This document shows positions 12,701 through 23,159 of a DNA stretch of 64,000 nt, one piece after another (the stretch's first letter is position 1; the number at the start of each line of letters is the position of its first letter). The notes beneath the pieces were generated by a model. That model was not told the origin of the DNA, did not search any database, and saw only the letters and a list, made by a program, of their open reading frames with translations. The stretch spans positions 24,809,632 to 24,873,631 of the forward strand of contig NC_060885.1 in NCBI RefSeq assembly GCF_014805685.1, read 5' to 3'. A program made the position numbers and the translations under genes. Origin of the DNA: Silurus meridionalis. Its lineage: Eukaryota > Chordata > Actinopteri > Siluriformes > Siluridae.

Positions 12701-14940
12701 TGATTTAAAAACTGCATGCTGTGATCACTTGTGTTATCTTTTACTAATATTTAAATTAGCTTGATTATCTGAAACATTAAAGTGTGACAAACATACAAAA
12801 TAATAAGAAATCAGGACTTCTTCACTTTACTGAATAGGGTATACAAACTTCTTCATGTATACTATACTAGAAGAAAAACTGTCATTGGGAACACAATTAA
12901 CCTTTCAGTGTTGATATGTCAATACCCAAAAACATAAAGCAACATCGGATTGTCTTAAAAACAAAGTCGGAGAGCATGAAGGGAGCAGAGCTTTACTCCT
13001 GAGATTTTTATAAGATATGTATAGCAGTAACTCATTTGAAAGCAGTATAAAGTGACTTATAGTAACTATCAGAGAGGATACAACTGCAAAGTGATTGTTA
13101 AGGGTCTTTTGATCAATGCCTTAATCTCTGGGCTAACACTGTCCTGGGTTGATTTTTGTATTGATCAAACTGGGGGTGAAGGGGGCTTGGCAGAACAAAT
13201 GTCAGTCAGTAATGCTCACAGATTTTAGGATGAAAAATATATACAGCACCTGGAAGGGCTAGAGGCTTTGGATACACTTGTTTTGGTTCTTTAAGTGGAT
13301 TTCTGGGAAAAACAAACCATTCCTTCACAGAAGAACCTGCACGAGAGATGAATAAGGAAAAAGATTAAAAGTATTCAGTAGAAAAATTTAAAATAAAGAA
13401 AAATCAAAAGTGTTTAAACTGATTGGTGGTGCAGTGTGGAGCATCCTGCCTTTCTATTCCAGGGTACCTGATTTAACCCTGATCTCAGCTTACTGTTTGA
13501 GTTACACTTGGGTTTTCTTCCATTTGACAAAAAAATAAATAAATAAAAAAATGTCTATGCAAAACTGAATGACTGTGTATGTGTGTTTGTGTGTAAAGTG
13601 AATTGTTGCTACTTGTTACATATAAAGTAAAGTAACTGATGATTAATCTTGAAAGGAAATTTAATATGTTTAACATAAAGAGAAGAAACTGACTAGGCTG
13701 GAGAATACTGTAGATATGTTCTCGGAGTGGTTGATATAAAATGGCCTGTGGTGGCAGTCCAAGTTCTTCATCTTCCAGTGTATTGCTGCATTCAACCACC
13801 CCATCATGTAGGACGTTATAGCTAAGGAAACACTCTGCTCGTATGTGCTTCTCTTTTGCTGCCTGCAGGATGAAAAACAATTACTTTAAATGTATTTATA
13901 CACTGATTTTTAATTAACGAGGTGTGCAGATATATGTATAATACCTGCAATATGTCTTTTTTGAGGTACTTCTCCATCACACACACCAGCTCTGGGTAAG
14001 GAAGGCTTTGATCTAACCAAGGTGATGTTTGTCCTGGCAGAAGATATGACTGGATTCCCTTTTCAACAATCTTCTTATCGACTTTGGATAAAGGTAGTGA
14101 GGAAATGCTACATGTTTCATCACAGTTTGGATGATGGCTTTTTATGAACTGAGCTACTGCATGGACCTTGCCACCCTGTTGTTTTTTCCCATACAAGGTC
14201 AAAGCATTATTACGAAGATTCTGTAGGTGATGCTCCGGCACAACATCGTTACCCAGAATGCATGCTAGTAAAGGAAGATCAGACTTTGAAAGCTTCAGGA
14301 TGTGACAGAGCTTCTCTCTGGAGTACTGCACCGTTGTCATGTTTTCTAAACTGAGTTTAGCAATGGACAGATATGGAACTGTGTCATAAATGACAAAGTC
14401 TGTATCCTGACCAAGGATACCGATGCTGTTGTTACGAAGGGCGTATTCAGCGATCTCATAGTCCCCCTCACGAACTGAGCAGTATGTTTCATGACCAAGA
14501 GATTTAAGTGCAAACCTGGAGAAGGTGGCCAGTCCTGAGGGAATGCAGAACATTTCCCTTCCTGGTTGCTGGTGGCGATTCTTAATGTAGTTAAATACTT
14601 TGGCTATGTCTTGGTTGACTCTCAGGCGTCTTTTCACCCATTCTGCTCTCTTCTTTTCCTCTATTGTCCCATCAAAAAAGAAGACCAATCTTAAGCCTAT
14701 CGCTTTGAATGCCTCCACGAATGTTTGTAGCGAATGCATGTATTCTTTCCACTGGCCACCATGAACCCAGGCTTGACACTGATACCAGTATCTCAAACAG
14801 GCCAGTCCATCCACCACTACGATAGGCATGAGGTCAGGATGGTCTGCAGCATGAGCTACAGCCAACTGTCTCAAGTCCACATGTATGCATGTATCAGGGT
14901 AACAAGCCTCCATAAAGTACTGTAAGCCTTTCACCCCCAT
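3782..14940 (-). CDS. fam120b: FAM120B (constitutive coactivator of PPAR-gamma-like), ten coding exons, one frame break
   Basis: Coding exons on the minus strand, each with AG/GT borders and compatible phases: 14940-13945, 13862-13694, 13336-13250, 10407-10236, 10004-9912, 7208-7002, 5643-5541, 4172-4072, 3969-3903 and 3828-3782 (stop TAA 3784-3782). The product would be about 680 residues. Exon 1 (332 codons, start MGVKGLQYFMEACYP) holds the XPG-like N-terminal fold, with VVDGLACLRYWY, FFFDGTIEEKKRAEWVKRR, a DYEIAEYA box, GQDTDFVIYD and LLACILGNDVVP. Later exons keep family blocks such as WFVFPRNPLKEP (exon 3) and LGSLFVRGLTYV...FDGLLFHSKYLQ (exon 6). The family is known for nuclear-receptor coactivation and RNA-associated roles; function here is inferred. 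FAM120B is preferred over FAM120A because of the neighbouring delta gene and the short length; human FAM120B is longer (about 900 residues), mostly from a low-complexity middle part not found here. Oddities: exon 4 needs one extra base near 10376 to stay in frame (total coding is 2042 nt, one short of 681 codons), and the exon 2 donor is the less usual GTCAGT. Confidence 0.9.
4519..4573. repeat. (ATT)n microsatellite in fam120b intron 7
   Basis: Pure trinucleotide repeat of about 18 units. Confidence 0.95.
5337..5420 (+). repeat. tRNA-derived SINE fragment
   Basis: The start TGTGGTAGCTCAGAGGTTAA resembles a tRNA D-arm/A-box as found in fish SINE heads. The matching B-box is not clear, so this is a truncated or decayed copy, in fam120b intron 7 just downstream of exon 7. 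Confidence 0.5.
6181..6233. repeat. (TA)n microsatellite
   Basis: Pure TA repeat in fam120b intron 6. Confidence 0.95.
6612..6860. mobile_element. Tc1-like end fragment
   Basis: Begins AGTGTGGTCCAAAAGTCTGG, a terminal motif I recognise from fish Tc1-type elements, followed by the usual sub-terminal sequence. It fades into unrecognised DNA without a transposase frame. Intron 6 of fam120b. Confidence 0.55.
8620..8659. repeat. (CA)n microsatellite
   Basis: CA repeat preceded by a short GCGTGCGCGC tract, in fam120b intron 5. It explains the long low-complexity open frames at this place. Confidence 0.95.
9671..9727. repeat. (CA)n microsatellite
   Basis: Pure CA repeat of about 28 units in fam120b intron 5, roughly 180 bases downstream of exon 5. 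Confidence 0.95.
10533..10620 (-). repeat. SINE-like 3' tail fragment
   Basis: On the minus strand it reads TAAAGCTGCTTTGAGACAAT, then an AAAGCGCTTTAGAAATAAA-like end followed by four TTGAC-type repeats. The same tail occurs on the plus strand at 35115-35190. This fits the 3' tail of a widely dispersed fish SINE/LINE pair; the exact family is not resolved. Confidence 0.6.
10690..11330. mobile_element. Decayed DNA-transposon-like repeat with GATGC ends
   Basis: Both sides are rich in inverted GATGCATCG / GATTCGAATCG-type motifs (left around 10715-10860, right around 11215-11310). This resembles a known class of hAT-like non-autonomous repeats. The limits are approximate and no target duplication was found. 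Confidence 0.45.
11643..12833 (-). mobile_element. Tc1-like transposon with ~200-bp inverted repeats, dead
   Basis: Long terminal inverted repeats match between 11643-11860 and 12617-12833; shared motifs include TGTTTGTCACACTTTAATGT and GGCCTTGTGTGAAAAAGTGT. Between them the minus strand encodes a broken transposase. Its C-terminus reads AVHARKPSNVAKLLQFCIDEW ... RLIAVVATKGGPTSY (12047-11862), and the upstream part up to about 12575 is frame-broken. It lies in fam120b intron 3 between exons 3 and 4. A TA dinucleotide precedes the left end, as expected for Tc1. Confidence 0.85.
13420..13510 (+). repeat. Possible tRNA-derived SINE piece
   Basis: The sequence GGTGGTGCAGTGTGGAGCAT, followed by GGGTACCTGATTTAACCCTG, looks like a degraded SINE head with A-box and B-box remains. 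Weak evidence only. Confidence 0.3.
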
Positions 14941-14941
14941 G

Positions 14942-15577
14942 TCTGCACACAGATTTAGAACCTAACAGTAGAAAGATAATTTGTGGATATTAATTTCAAA
15001 GCAATAAATCACCAAAAGACTCAGATGAACAATATGAACACATTTTTCATCTATGACTACCAATCAATAATTTACATCCTGTATTTATTTTATTTAGTCA
15101 GATGTACATTTCAATTCACAACAGTTTTAAATTAGTTTTAATTCACAATGTGTGAAAAACCCAAACTAAAATAAAGCTGCATTATGACTGAATAATTCTA
15201 TTTGACTGGTCACTTGAATGAAACATGCAAACCTTAGTCAGGCCTAGTCATTTTGACTTTAGGTTTTGCAACTTTGGATATTGGTTCTGGAGCAAACAAG
15301 TTGAATACGTAGACAGAATATTACTGAACACATTTAAAAACAAGCCTATTATTTGTATATCTATGTAAAAAAAATACCGCACTAAAATTTATGTATGTAT
15401 CTATTTTATTATAATTCGTTTTAAAGGGGTCCCAGGCTGCTTTAGGTGAATGCACGGGTTTGCAAAATGTTTTGTAGAAATATTGTAAAGGATGCAGAGT
15501 ATACTGTAGTTAAAGCAATCCATAAACTGCATAATAACTTTGCCACATGTAGACCGTTTAACATTGCTGTATTAATT
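14942..15577. other. Upstream flank of fam120b coding exon 1
   Basis: On the minus strand the bases just before the start codon read TGTGTGCAG then AC-ATG. A splice acceptor two bases before the ATG is therefore possible, with a 5' leader exon farther up. I see no other gene here. Confidence 0.4.
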
Positions 15578-16019
15578 TAGGGATGTCAAACAATGAAAAT
15601 ATTTAATCGCGATTAATCGCACGGTCATCATTAGAGTTAACTTGTGATTAATCACAACTTAATTGCACATTTCTACCTGTTCTAAGTGTACCTTAAAGTA
15701 ATACTTTTAAATTTGTTATGTTTTAAAGCAATTATGGGGTTTTAAATTACGTAAATCATTAGGACAACAAAGGGAACTTATGCTATGTTTCGCCAAAGAC
15801 GGTTTTAATTACCAGGTGTGTGCATCATGGCGAATGATTTGAGGCAAGTAAAACAAATGTTAAGTGATTATAAACGTTTTATATCTGAATAAAGTAAGAG
15901 CGTCATGAATAAATGTGTGATGGGTTGAAGGTTTTAATTTTGTTCCTTATATATTATATTTATTTATAGTTTTAATAAAAAATGGTCAAACAGAAATGTG
16001 CGCTACATTAATCGTGTGT

Positions 16020-16143
16020 TACAGTTTTTCTCAGTTGCTTTGGAGCGTTTTTCAGATCAGAAATGAAATTCTCAAAACTACTTGGGGGGTATGGAGACAG
16101 ATGATCTGCTGTGGCGACCCCTAATGGGAGCAGCTAAAAGAAA

Positions 16144-16174
<31 letters not shown>

Positions 16175-17107
16175 AGAAGAAGACTTGTTCAACCTCTACA
16201 TCATTTAGTCGTTTTTGTGCTCACCATAAGAACATTTCTTGTTGCTTTAATCTATTTTGAATGCTTTTGTACATTCATTTAATGGATAGTGTACAATTGT
16301 CTACTGTTTCCGACAATATCAGTTGCTTTTGTCATGTTGATCAAAATATATTATACTGGTTTTACCTAAATAGTCTTAACCACAAAACATCTCAGCATCA
16401 GTTAATTGCATAAGTCATTGAATGCAAAATGGTTAAACCAGTTTGTCATCATCTGTCAGCTAATATTTCTAATAAACTGTTTTTGTAAATGGGACTTGAA
16501 TTGATGAATTGTGCAGATGAATCTTGAATGTAACTAATGAAGGAGAACGGCATCAGATCAACCAATGATCAACTAGTTCTCTAAAACAGGTCAAAGGTTG
16601 TGAACCATCAATTGGAGAGTGTATACAGTAAACAAAGAATTATAACAGTATATATACAGTACAGTAAAAGTGTCAATGTTGCCCATTCTCCTGCAATCAA
16701 TATAAATCAAATATGCAATCAAATAAATGAATTTGTGCTGGTGAAATTTATAGATGCCAAACAAAAGGAAGTCCAATTTGTGCATTTTTAGTCACTGTGA
16801 TCCAAACTATAGTTTATATCAAGAAACCCTGAAACTGTGCACCATCATACTGACAACATTAATAAACATTTTGATGATTTTGTTTGTGAACAATGACAAA
16901 GGGACTTTTCATTGTGATGGAAAATACATGTTAATTGACACAAATACTTAATTTTCAGATATTAAGTAGGTATTTTGAGATAAGTACAGGCTTTGCAAGA
17001 AATTAAATGTTTTGTGCTGTTTGTCCAAATTGTTTTGAGAATGCACTTACTGTTTTGCAAATATTAAGGATGATTCGAGAAATGCTCCAAAGCAACTGAG
17101 AAAACCC
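16020..17107. mobile_element. Nested element with perfect 21-bp inverted repeats
   Basis: Positions 16026-16046 and 17084-17104 are perfect inverted copies (core TTTTCTCAGTTGCTTTGGAG). The interior has no recognisable transposase, so the superfamily is unresolved. It sits entirely within the hAT-like element 15578-17150 and itself holds a LINE 3' fragment at 16089-16183. Confidence 0.6.
16089..16183 (+). mobile_element. RTE-like LINE 3' end with (GAA)n tail
   Basis: The sequence GTGGCGACCCCTAATGGGAG and its flanks match, in the other orientation, the 3' ends of the two larger RTE-like copies at 38.1 kb and 41.4 kb. It ends in a GAA repeat, as expected for target-primed retrotransposition with 5' truncation. 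Confidence 0.7.
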
Positions 17108-17544
17108 ATTAAAATAAATGTTAGTTAACGCGTTAATTTTGACAGCCCTAGTGTTAATATTATTTGTTATTTGATATACACATTCTACTAGAAATACATG
17201 GGCGAGGCAATATAATACGGGGAATATGTGCCACTAGATCAGTTTTTAAAATTTAGTTTTGCAAAATCTAGTTAGCTGTTATATAAAGTAGGTTTTCGTA
17301 ATAAATCACATGCAACCATTTCCAATCAGAGAATCCACACCACGATTCGCAGCAGCGTAAAGCACACACTACATTACTGTATATATACTGTATGAGTCCA
17401 ATTTCTGCCTAAAAAAATAAGCATTGATACATACAGATAATAACCTTGAACACAATAAAGCGACTTGAAATAAACTTAATGACAAATAAACTGTCACACT
17501 GCCATCAATGCGGTGATCAGCACAATGTTTACAAAACTGCATAA

Positions 17545-17560
17545 ACTTCCGCTTCCGGAA
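17545..17560 (-). promoter_or_regulatory. Candidate fam120b promoter with doubled ETS sites
   Basis: On the minus strand the sequence TTCCGGAAGCGGAAGT holds two directly adjacent GGAAG cores, the arrangement bound by ETS/GABP factors in TATA-less housekeeping promoters. It lies about 2.6 kb upstream of the fam120b start codon, and a 5' leader exon with an intron up to the acceptor at 14943 is plausible. No transcript evidence is available here. Confidence 0.45.
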
Positions 17561-17621
17561 AACAGAACACAGACCTTCTGCCTTAAAGGCGCAGTACATC
17601 AATACTGCAAGTCACATAGCG

Positions 17622-17649
17622 CTCTCTCTCTCTCTCTCTCTCTCTCTCA
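17622..17649. repeat. (CT)n microsatellite
   Basis: Pure CT repeat next to the candidate fam120b promoter. Confidence 0.9.
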
Positions 17650-17667
17650 GTATCTCTTCCTCACATA

Positions 17668-19140
17668 CAGGTTCATCTCAATAAATTAGAATATGGTGAA
17701 AAAGTTCATTTATTAATTTAACTCAAAGTGTGAAAATCGTGTATTAAATAAATTCAGTGCACACAAAAGTAGTTTCAGTCTATGGTTCTTTTAATTTAGA
17801 TGATTTTGGATCACATTTAACAAAAACCCACCAATTCATCTAAAAAAATTTTAATACTTCATAAGACCAATAAACAAAAATGTCTGTGAATTGTTGGCCT
17901 TCTGGAAAGTATGTTAATTTACTGTATATGTACTCAATACTTGGTAGGGGCTCCTTTTGCTTTAATTACAATTTGGTTGGGCATGAAGGTGATCAGTCTG
18001 GGGCACTGCTGAGGTGGTATGGAAGCCCAGGTTTCTATGACAGTGGCCTTCGGCTCATTTGCATTTTTAGGTCTCTTGTTTCTCATTTTCTTCTTGACAA
18101 TACCACATAGATTCTGGGGTTCAGGTCTGGTGAGTTTGATGGCCAGTCAAGCACACCAACACCATGGTCGTTTAACTAACTGTTGGTGCTTTTGGCAGTG
18201 TGGGCAGGTGGCAATTTCTGCTGGAAAATGAAATCAGCATCTTTAAAAAGCTGGTCAGCAGAAGGAAGAATGAGGTGCTCTAAAATTTCTTGGTAAACAA
18301 GTGCAGTGACCAACACCACAGATGACATCGCACACCAAATCATCACAGACTGTGGAAACTTAACACTGGATTTTAAACAACTATGAGCTTCTCCACCCTT
18401 TCTCCAGACTGGAGAAAAGGTGATCTCCAGACTGAAGATTCTAGGACCTTCTTCTTCTCTTTAGCCCAGGTAAGATGCCTCTGAAGTTGTCTGTGGTTCA
18501 GGAGTGCCTTAACAAGAGGAATATGACAACTGTAGTCAAATTCCTTGACATGCCTGTGTGTGGTGGCTATTGATGCCTTGAACTCAGCCTCAGTCCATAC
18601 CTTGTGATGTTCACCCAAATTCTTAAATTGGTTTTGCTTGACCAGCCTCTGAAGGCTGCGGTTCTCTCGGTTGGTTATGTATCTTTTTCTTCCACACTTT
18701 TTCCTTCCAATCAACTTTCTGTTAACATGCTTGGATACAGCACTCTGTAAGCAGCTTCTTTGGCAATGAATGTTTGTGTATTACCCTCCTTGTGAAGGGT
18801 GTCAATGATTGTCTTCTGGACAACTGTCAGATCTGCAGTTATTTCCATGATTGTGTCTTCTAATTAACCAAACTGAGAGACCATTTTGAAGGCTCAGGAA
18901 ACCTTTCTGGTGTTTTGAGTTGATTGGATGATTGGCATTTCACCATATTCAAATTTTTTGAGAATTGGTGGGTTTTTGTTAAATACAAGCCAAAATCATC
19001 ACAATTAAAAGAACCATAGACTTAAACTATTTCATTTTGTGTGCACTGAATTGATTTAATACACGAGTTTCACAATTTGAGTTGAACTACTGAAATAAAT
19101 TAACTTTTACACGATATTCTAATTTATTAAGATGCACCTG
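17668..19140 (-). mobile_element. Tc1-like transposon, transposase decayed
   Basis: The ends CAGGTTCATCTCAATAAATT (left) and, inverted, CAGGTGCATCTTAATAAATT (right) are flanked by TA dinucleotides, the Tc1 target. The inverted repeats extend about 170 bp. The minus strand at 18714-18373 encodes a transposase stretch with RSLQRLVKQNQFKNLGEHHK and VKEFDYSCHIPLVKALLNHR. The remainder down to about 17930 is broken by stops and shifts. It lies between fam120b and dld. Confidence 0.85.
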
Positions 19141-19149
19141 TATATTCAT

Positions 19150-19159
19150 ACACTATATC

Positions 19160-19219
<60 letters not shown>

Positions 19220-19260
19220 GTACTTTATCAATCCCAAAGGGTAATTATAAAGCAGCAAGT
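19150..19260 (-). repeat. (GATA)n tract with LINE-type 3' tail
   Basis: The tetranucleotide repeat at 19161-19219 is followed by ACTTTATCAATCCCAAAGGG. Read on the minus strand this is a LINE end of the type '...GGGATTGATAAAGT' plus a tetranucleotide tail, like the L2/CR1-type end at 48.74-48.84 kb. It is probably the 3' end of a 5'-truncated LINE running from about 19560 to 19150. Confidence 0.6.
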
Positions 19261-20374
19261 ACAAGCAACATACATTTAGAAGAAAAGAATCGCTTGGTTT
19301 AGTTAAATAATAAAAATTAGAAAAAGGGTAAAATATCATTTTAAAAGAAAAAATTATAAGCCAATGATTACATCTGATAACTGCACCCTAAGGAGTAGCT
19401 AAAAACGTTGCAAAATTATAATATACAATATATATTAAACATAATGATTGTATATACATGAGAGAGCTTGAATAACTGATAATGAGAATACAAATACTAC
19501 TAACAAACATAAAAGTTAGGAGAAATTAAATATGATATATTCATATTGAGGTTTATGCAGACAGACGACTTTTGCATTGTGTTTACCCGTTGTTTAGAGT
19601 GTGTGGGTAACATAAATAATGTAATGCATACTGGGAAACGAGCAGACAGTTAATCAATAAATTCCCTTCTTTAATTGATTTAAAACCTGTCACTTAGAGG
19701 TTGATGGGAATAGATCCCCAAACCAGTGAAGAAGCATCCTAAAAGAAACACTTTAATCATCGGCATTACTAGTTATTATCCAATGCTTCTGTAATTGTTT
19801 TAATCTTCGTCTTATTATTTCACCATCAGTTGCATCAATGAATATGAACATTTGAAAAATCGTGTGGGTTTTTTTAATCAGCTTCCTGAAGTTTAGAAAT
19901 AGCCTATAGTTTTCATGCTACATGGACTACATGTCTAGAAGCAAAGTCTATTGATTTATTTCACTGTTCCTCTGTGGGCTTATCGATTTTTTTTCCTTTC
20001 TTATTTGATGTCTCTCAAATGAACAAAACCCACCCTGGGGAAAAGGGGCAGATGTTCTCTTAGGAGCATCGGCACGCGACTCTCCTCAGCCGAAGAATTC
20101 AACCCGCACGCGCGCGCGTACAGGCACACGCGCGCACGCACGCACTCTAAACCTCGTTGTAAGAGGCAGGGCAATGCAAGGACTACCTGCTAGTTTGCAG
20201 CAGCTGGCAAAAAAAAAGAATCGGTCTTAAGATACAAAGACGTGCCTGGAATCAGTACTAATCTGTTAATCTTGCCGCTGGACTGTTAGCGCACAATGAG
20301 AAACACGCAGAGACCACAGATGGTCGTTTGCTATTAGTTTAGACCTGGGTGCTGGATGGTTTCATCCGTTCGAG
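19261..20374. other. dld/fam120b intergenic DNA
   Basis: No gene is seen. A short CG/CA-rich tract lies at 20107-20150. The first 300 bases may be the remaining 3' region of the minus-strand LINE that ends at 19150. Confidence 0.4.
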
Positions 20375-20560
20375 TTACTTCTTATCAATCATATGCGCGG
20401 GCCCGGGCCACGCGACTGGCCCTTTGTTATTGTAATGGGCGTGCGACTTCTGCTGCGTCACGTCGCTGCAGCTTGTGTCCTCTCTCAAATAAAACATCAA
20501 TCCGACGCCAGAGCAGACGTTCATGCTCTGGCATCCTCGAGGAATCAAGTGTGCGTTTGT
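20375..20560. promoter_or_regulatory. GC-richer patch with SOX/POU-like motif
   Basis: This patch is clearly richer in G, C and CpG than its AT-rich surroundings. At 20422-20437 it contains CTTTGTTATTGTAATG, a SOX site (CTTTGTT) followed by a partial POU-like half. It lies about 2.7 kb upstream of the dld TATA box. A role as enhancer is inference. Confidence 0.25.
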
Positions 20561-21306
20561 GTGTCAATGCATCACATAAATACAGCTCACTGCTCACACA
20601 TCAGGGTAACTTCCCTCGTGCTTGATAAGAAGTGCATGGTTTCAGACTGATCGATAGGCAGCAGGTCTGACATTAAAGTCACGTCCCTATTTGTTAGAAT
20701 GCATTCGATTTCCCACGCTCGCTTTCTGTTTCACTATCCATATGGCCAGTTGCCTGCCATTCACGGCTTCTTTGCCATGCTTCCAGAACCATTTCGAGGA
20801 AGACTCAGTGCTGTGCGCAGGAACAGTGGAGACATGCAGTTGAAATGTGGGGATGAAGAAGAAGCAGTGGTGGGGGGGAGAGAAACACGCCATTTGGTTG
20901 GGAGCAGATGGTTGGCTTTGGAGGGGGGTGGGTGTGTGTGTGTGTGTGTGGGGGGGGGGGTATGGTGCTGAGCGCGTCTAAAGGCGTGTCGTGGCCTTCA
21001 GAGAGAATCCCCAAAGGGCTCCCCTTGTATTCAAAATCAATGAAAATTAAAGCGCAGAGAAAAGATGAATAGTCGAACCTCGAGTCCCGGGCTTTGTTTG
21101 GCACAGCTACTGGTGGGCAGGAGTTAAAGTACAACAGCCCCCTATAGAAACACTTAAGTTAAACAGTCTCTCCATAGTCCAGCTCCAAAAAGGAGGGAGA
21201 GGAGGAGAAAGGAGCGAGGCTTTCTGCTTGATTTAACCAAGACAGAATCACGTGGCATAAATTATTCTTGAAAAGAATAAAACGAAGTGGGCATAAATCC
21301 AAGAGG

Positions 21307-21323
21307 TTTCACTTCACCTTTCA
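21307..21323. promoter_or_regulatory. Candidate T-box site pair
   Basis: The sequence TTTCACTTCACCTTTCA has two closely spaced TCAC cores in the same direction, similar to T-box half sites (Tbx6/Tbx16 act on delta genes in paraxial mesoderm). Motif-level evidence only. Confidence 0.2.
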
Positions 21324-21839
21324 GTTACGCTTTGCTGTACTAATCGCGAAATGTGTGCTACGTCCGGATAAAGAATTGTCATATGTGATGTGATGAGATG
21401 AGATGAGATCGGAGATGAGATCGGAGATGTTTGGGAATGTGTTCACTGCTCAGCTCCAGGATATATAGATCGATTTATTCGAAATAAAGCATGCATCGTC
21501 ATTTCTGAAGGCATGCTTGATTTGGCATCACCTCGGCTACAGCTTTAGAAGAGTTTTTGTGAAGGACAAGCACCAGTTGATAAGAATCATCAATTAAAAA
21601 TCCCAAATGTATACTGTTACCCTCACCAAAAAGTATTTGTATTACATGATGATTAGCGAATACTTCTTTCATACAAGGAGATATACTGAATATATGTACA
21701 CACCTAACTGTTTGCTTTTCAAAACACAGGAACTGAAAGTGTTGCTACGTCACTGATCGGCCGATTAAAGAAAATATATTCAAATGGGGTTGCATTCCTG
21801 CAGGATATTCGTTTCAATTAACGCTTTAATAAAGAGCAC

Positions 21840-22078
21840 TCTCTCTCTATCTATCTCTCTCTCTCTCTCTCTCTCTCTGTCACGCACACACGCAGACACG
21901 CAGAGGATTGAGCGTGCGCATGCGCACAACAGCAGGCGAAGAGGACCGCTGTAATTTATTTAATAATCACAGTGAAACGAATGTTTAACTTTGTTGTTGT
22001 TGTTGTTTTTGTTGTTGTTGAGAGAATACATTGACATTACAGGGGGTGATTATTCAGGCGATGTTTTTGCTCATAGTG

Positions 22079-22126
<48 letters not shown>
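21840..22126. repeat. Two (CT)n microsatellites
   Basis: Long CT tracts lie at 21840-21878 and 22081-22126, with a GTT-rich tract (about 21990-22020) between them. Confidence 0.9.
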
Positions 22127-22128
<2 letters not shown>

Positions 22129-22849
22129 CTACATTGTGAAGGGAGCAGGTGCTGGCCGCATTACCATACAGCTGAGAGCACAAAGAACAAACTTATTCTT
22201 CCCTCACACAATAACAAAGTGCTTTAATGACAGCCACGCGAGCGACACACACCCACAAGACTTTACTGCCCACAACAAGTTAAAATATAAACTTTAGGGT
22301 GAACTCTGCACATCTAACATCTAACTAGCAAAAAAAGTCCTCTGATTTTACATAGATTCTAGATTTAATATGTTTGATCAGAAAATTTCATCTTATATTT
22401 TACTTATTCAAGTAAATAAATATAACCCACATTTTTCTTTAAATTAACTGAAAACTGCAGTTTGTTGCTAAAACCTCCACTGGTTTTGGCAACAGGTGTA
22501 AAACGATTCAAAATCTAAGTGTGACCCTTCAAAATAGACTATTATTTATCCTCTTCAAATGATCAACGATGGAATAATCAAGACAAATCGCGCCTTCAGC
22601 ATCTACTGACCAAATCCAATCCTACTTAATGTTCTGTTAATAAAACGCTTGAATGACATTTTCAATGAACAATGGTGAGATTCCACATTTGGAGACCAGG
22701 GATGCCTTTGAATGTTCAGTCCTTGCTCTTTGCACGGTTTTCATGGAACCAGCAGTGGCCACATGGATATGTGATGTAATTTAAAGGTTTGTGCCGGATG
22801 TGTAGGATTCTTGAGGTTGAATTTTTTTCCTATATGTAAATGAGACACC

Positions 22850-22850
<1 letters not shown>

Positions 22851-22928
<78 letters not shown>

Positions 22929-22983
22929 CTTCTTACAAAGGGGAGAGGTTGCACATTTTACAGCTCAGTGACCATTTGGCGAT

Positions 22984-23030
<47 letters not shown>
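22851..23030. repeat. Opposed (CA)n and (GT)n tracts upstream of dld
   Basis: A CA repeat at 22851-22925 is followed, 62 bases later, by a GT repeat at 22988-23030 on the same strand. The two are complementary and could pair with each other. Each is also a purine-pyrimidine alternating tract able to form Z-DNA. The second ends about 100 bases before the TATA box. Confidence 0.9.
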
Positions 23031-23032
<2 letters not shown>

Positions 23033-23054
23033 GTGGATGGGTGGAAAAGTGTCC

Positions 23055-23133
23055 CTTTGTGACAACTCGAGCCAGATTGGGGAGTAGCTCTGATTTGCAT
23101 CTCATTACCCTAGAAGGCGCACTCTGTATATAA
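23055..23133 (+). promoter_or_regulatory. dld: dld core promoter: SOX-like site, octamer and TATA box
   Basis: CTTTGT at 23055-23060 is followed by a perfect POU octamer ATTTGCAT at 23093-23100 and a TATA box TATATAA at 23127-23133. Transcription should start about 25-30 bases later, near 23158-23165, which leaves a leader of about 400 bases. Octamer and SOX sites are in keeping with the known SOXB1/POU control of delta genes in neural progenitors; use here is inferred. Confidence 0.6.
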
Positions 23134-23159
23134 CAGGCAGCGGGCGGACTGGGAGATCA

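Larger units (their letters stand above)
15578..17150. mobile_element. hAT-like element carrying other inserted elements
   Basis: The left end reads TAGGGATGTCAA and the right end TTGACAGCCCTA, an imperfect terminal inverted repeat of about 12 bp. Sub-terminal regions are rich in TTAATCGCGATTAATC-type sequence. Flanking octamers GTATTAAT (15569-15576) and GTGTTAAT (17151-17158) look like an aged 8-bp target duplication. The inside is filled by a second inverted-repeat element (16020-17107). No transposase frame of its own is visible. Confidence 0.6.

Noticed and set aside
13870..13944. Reading through the fam120b exon 1 end into intron 1
   Set aside because: A GT donor at 13944-13943 with matching phase to exon 2 at 13862 and return of family sequence there show the read-through part is intron.
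20356..20650. 85-89 codon open frames in the GC-rich patch upstream of dld
   Set aside because: Two different frames are open over the same bases and neither has recognisable motifs. GC-rich DNA has fewer stops by chance.
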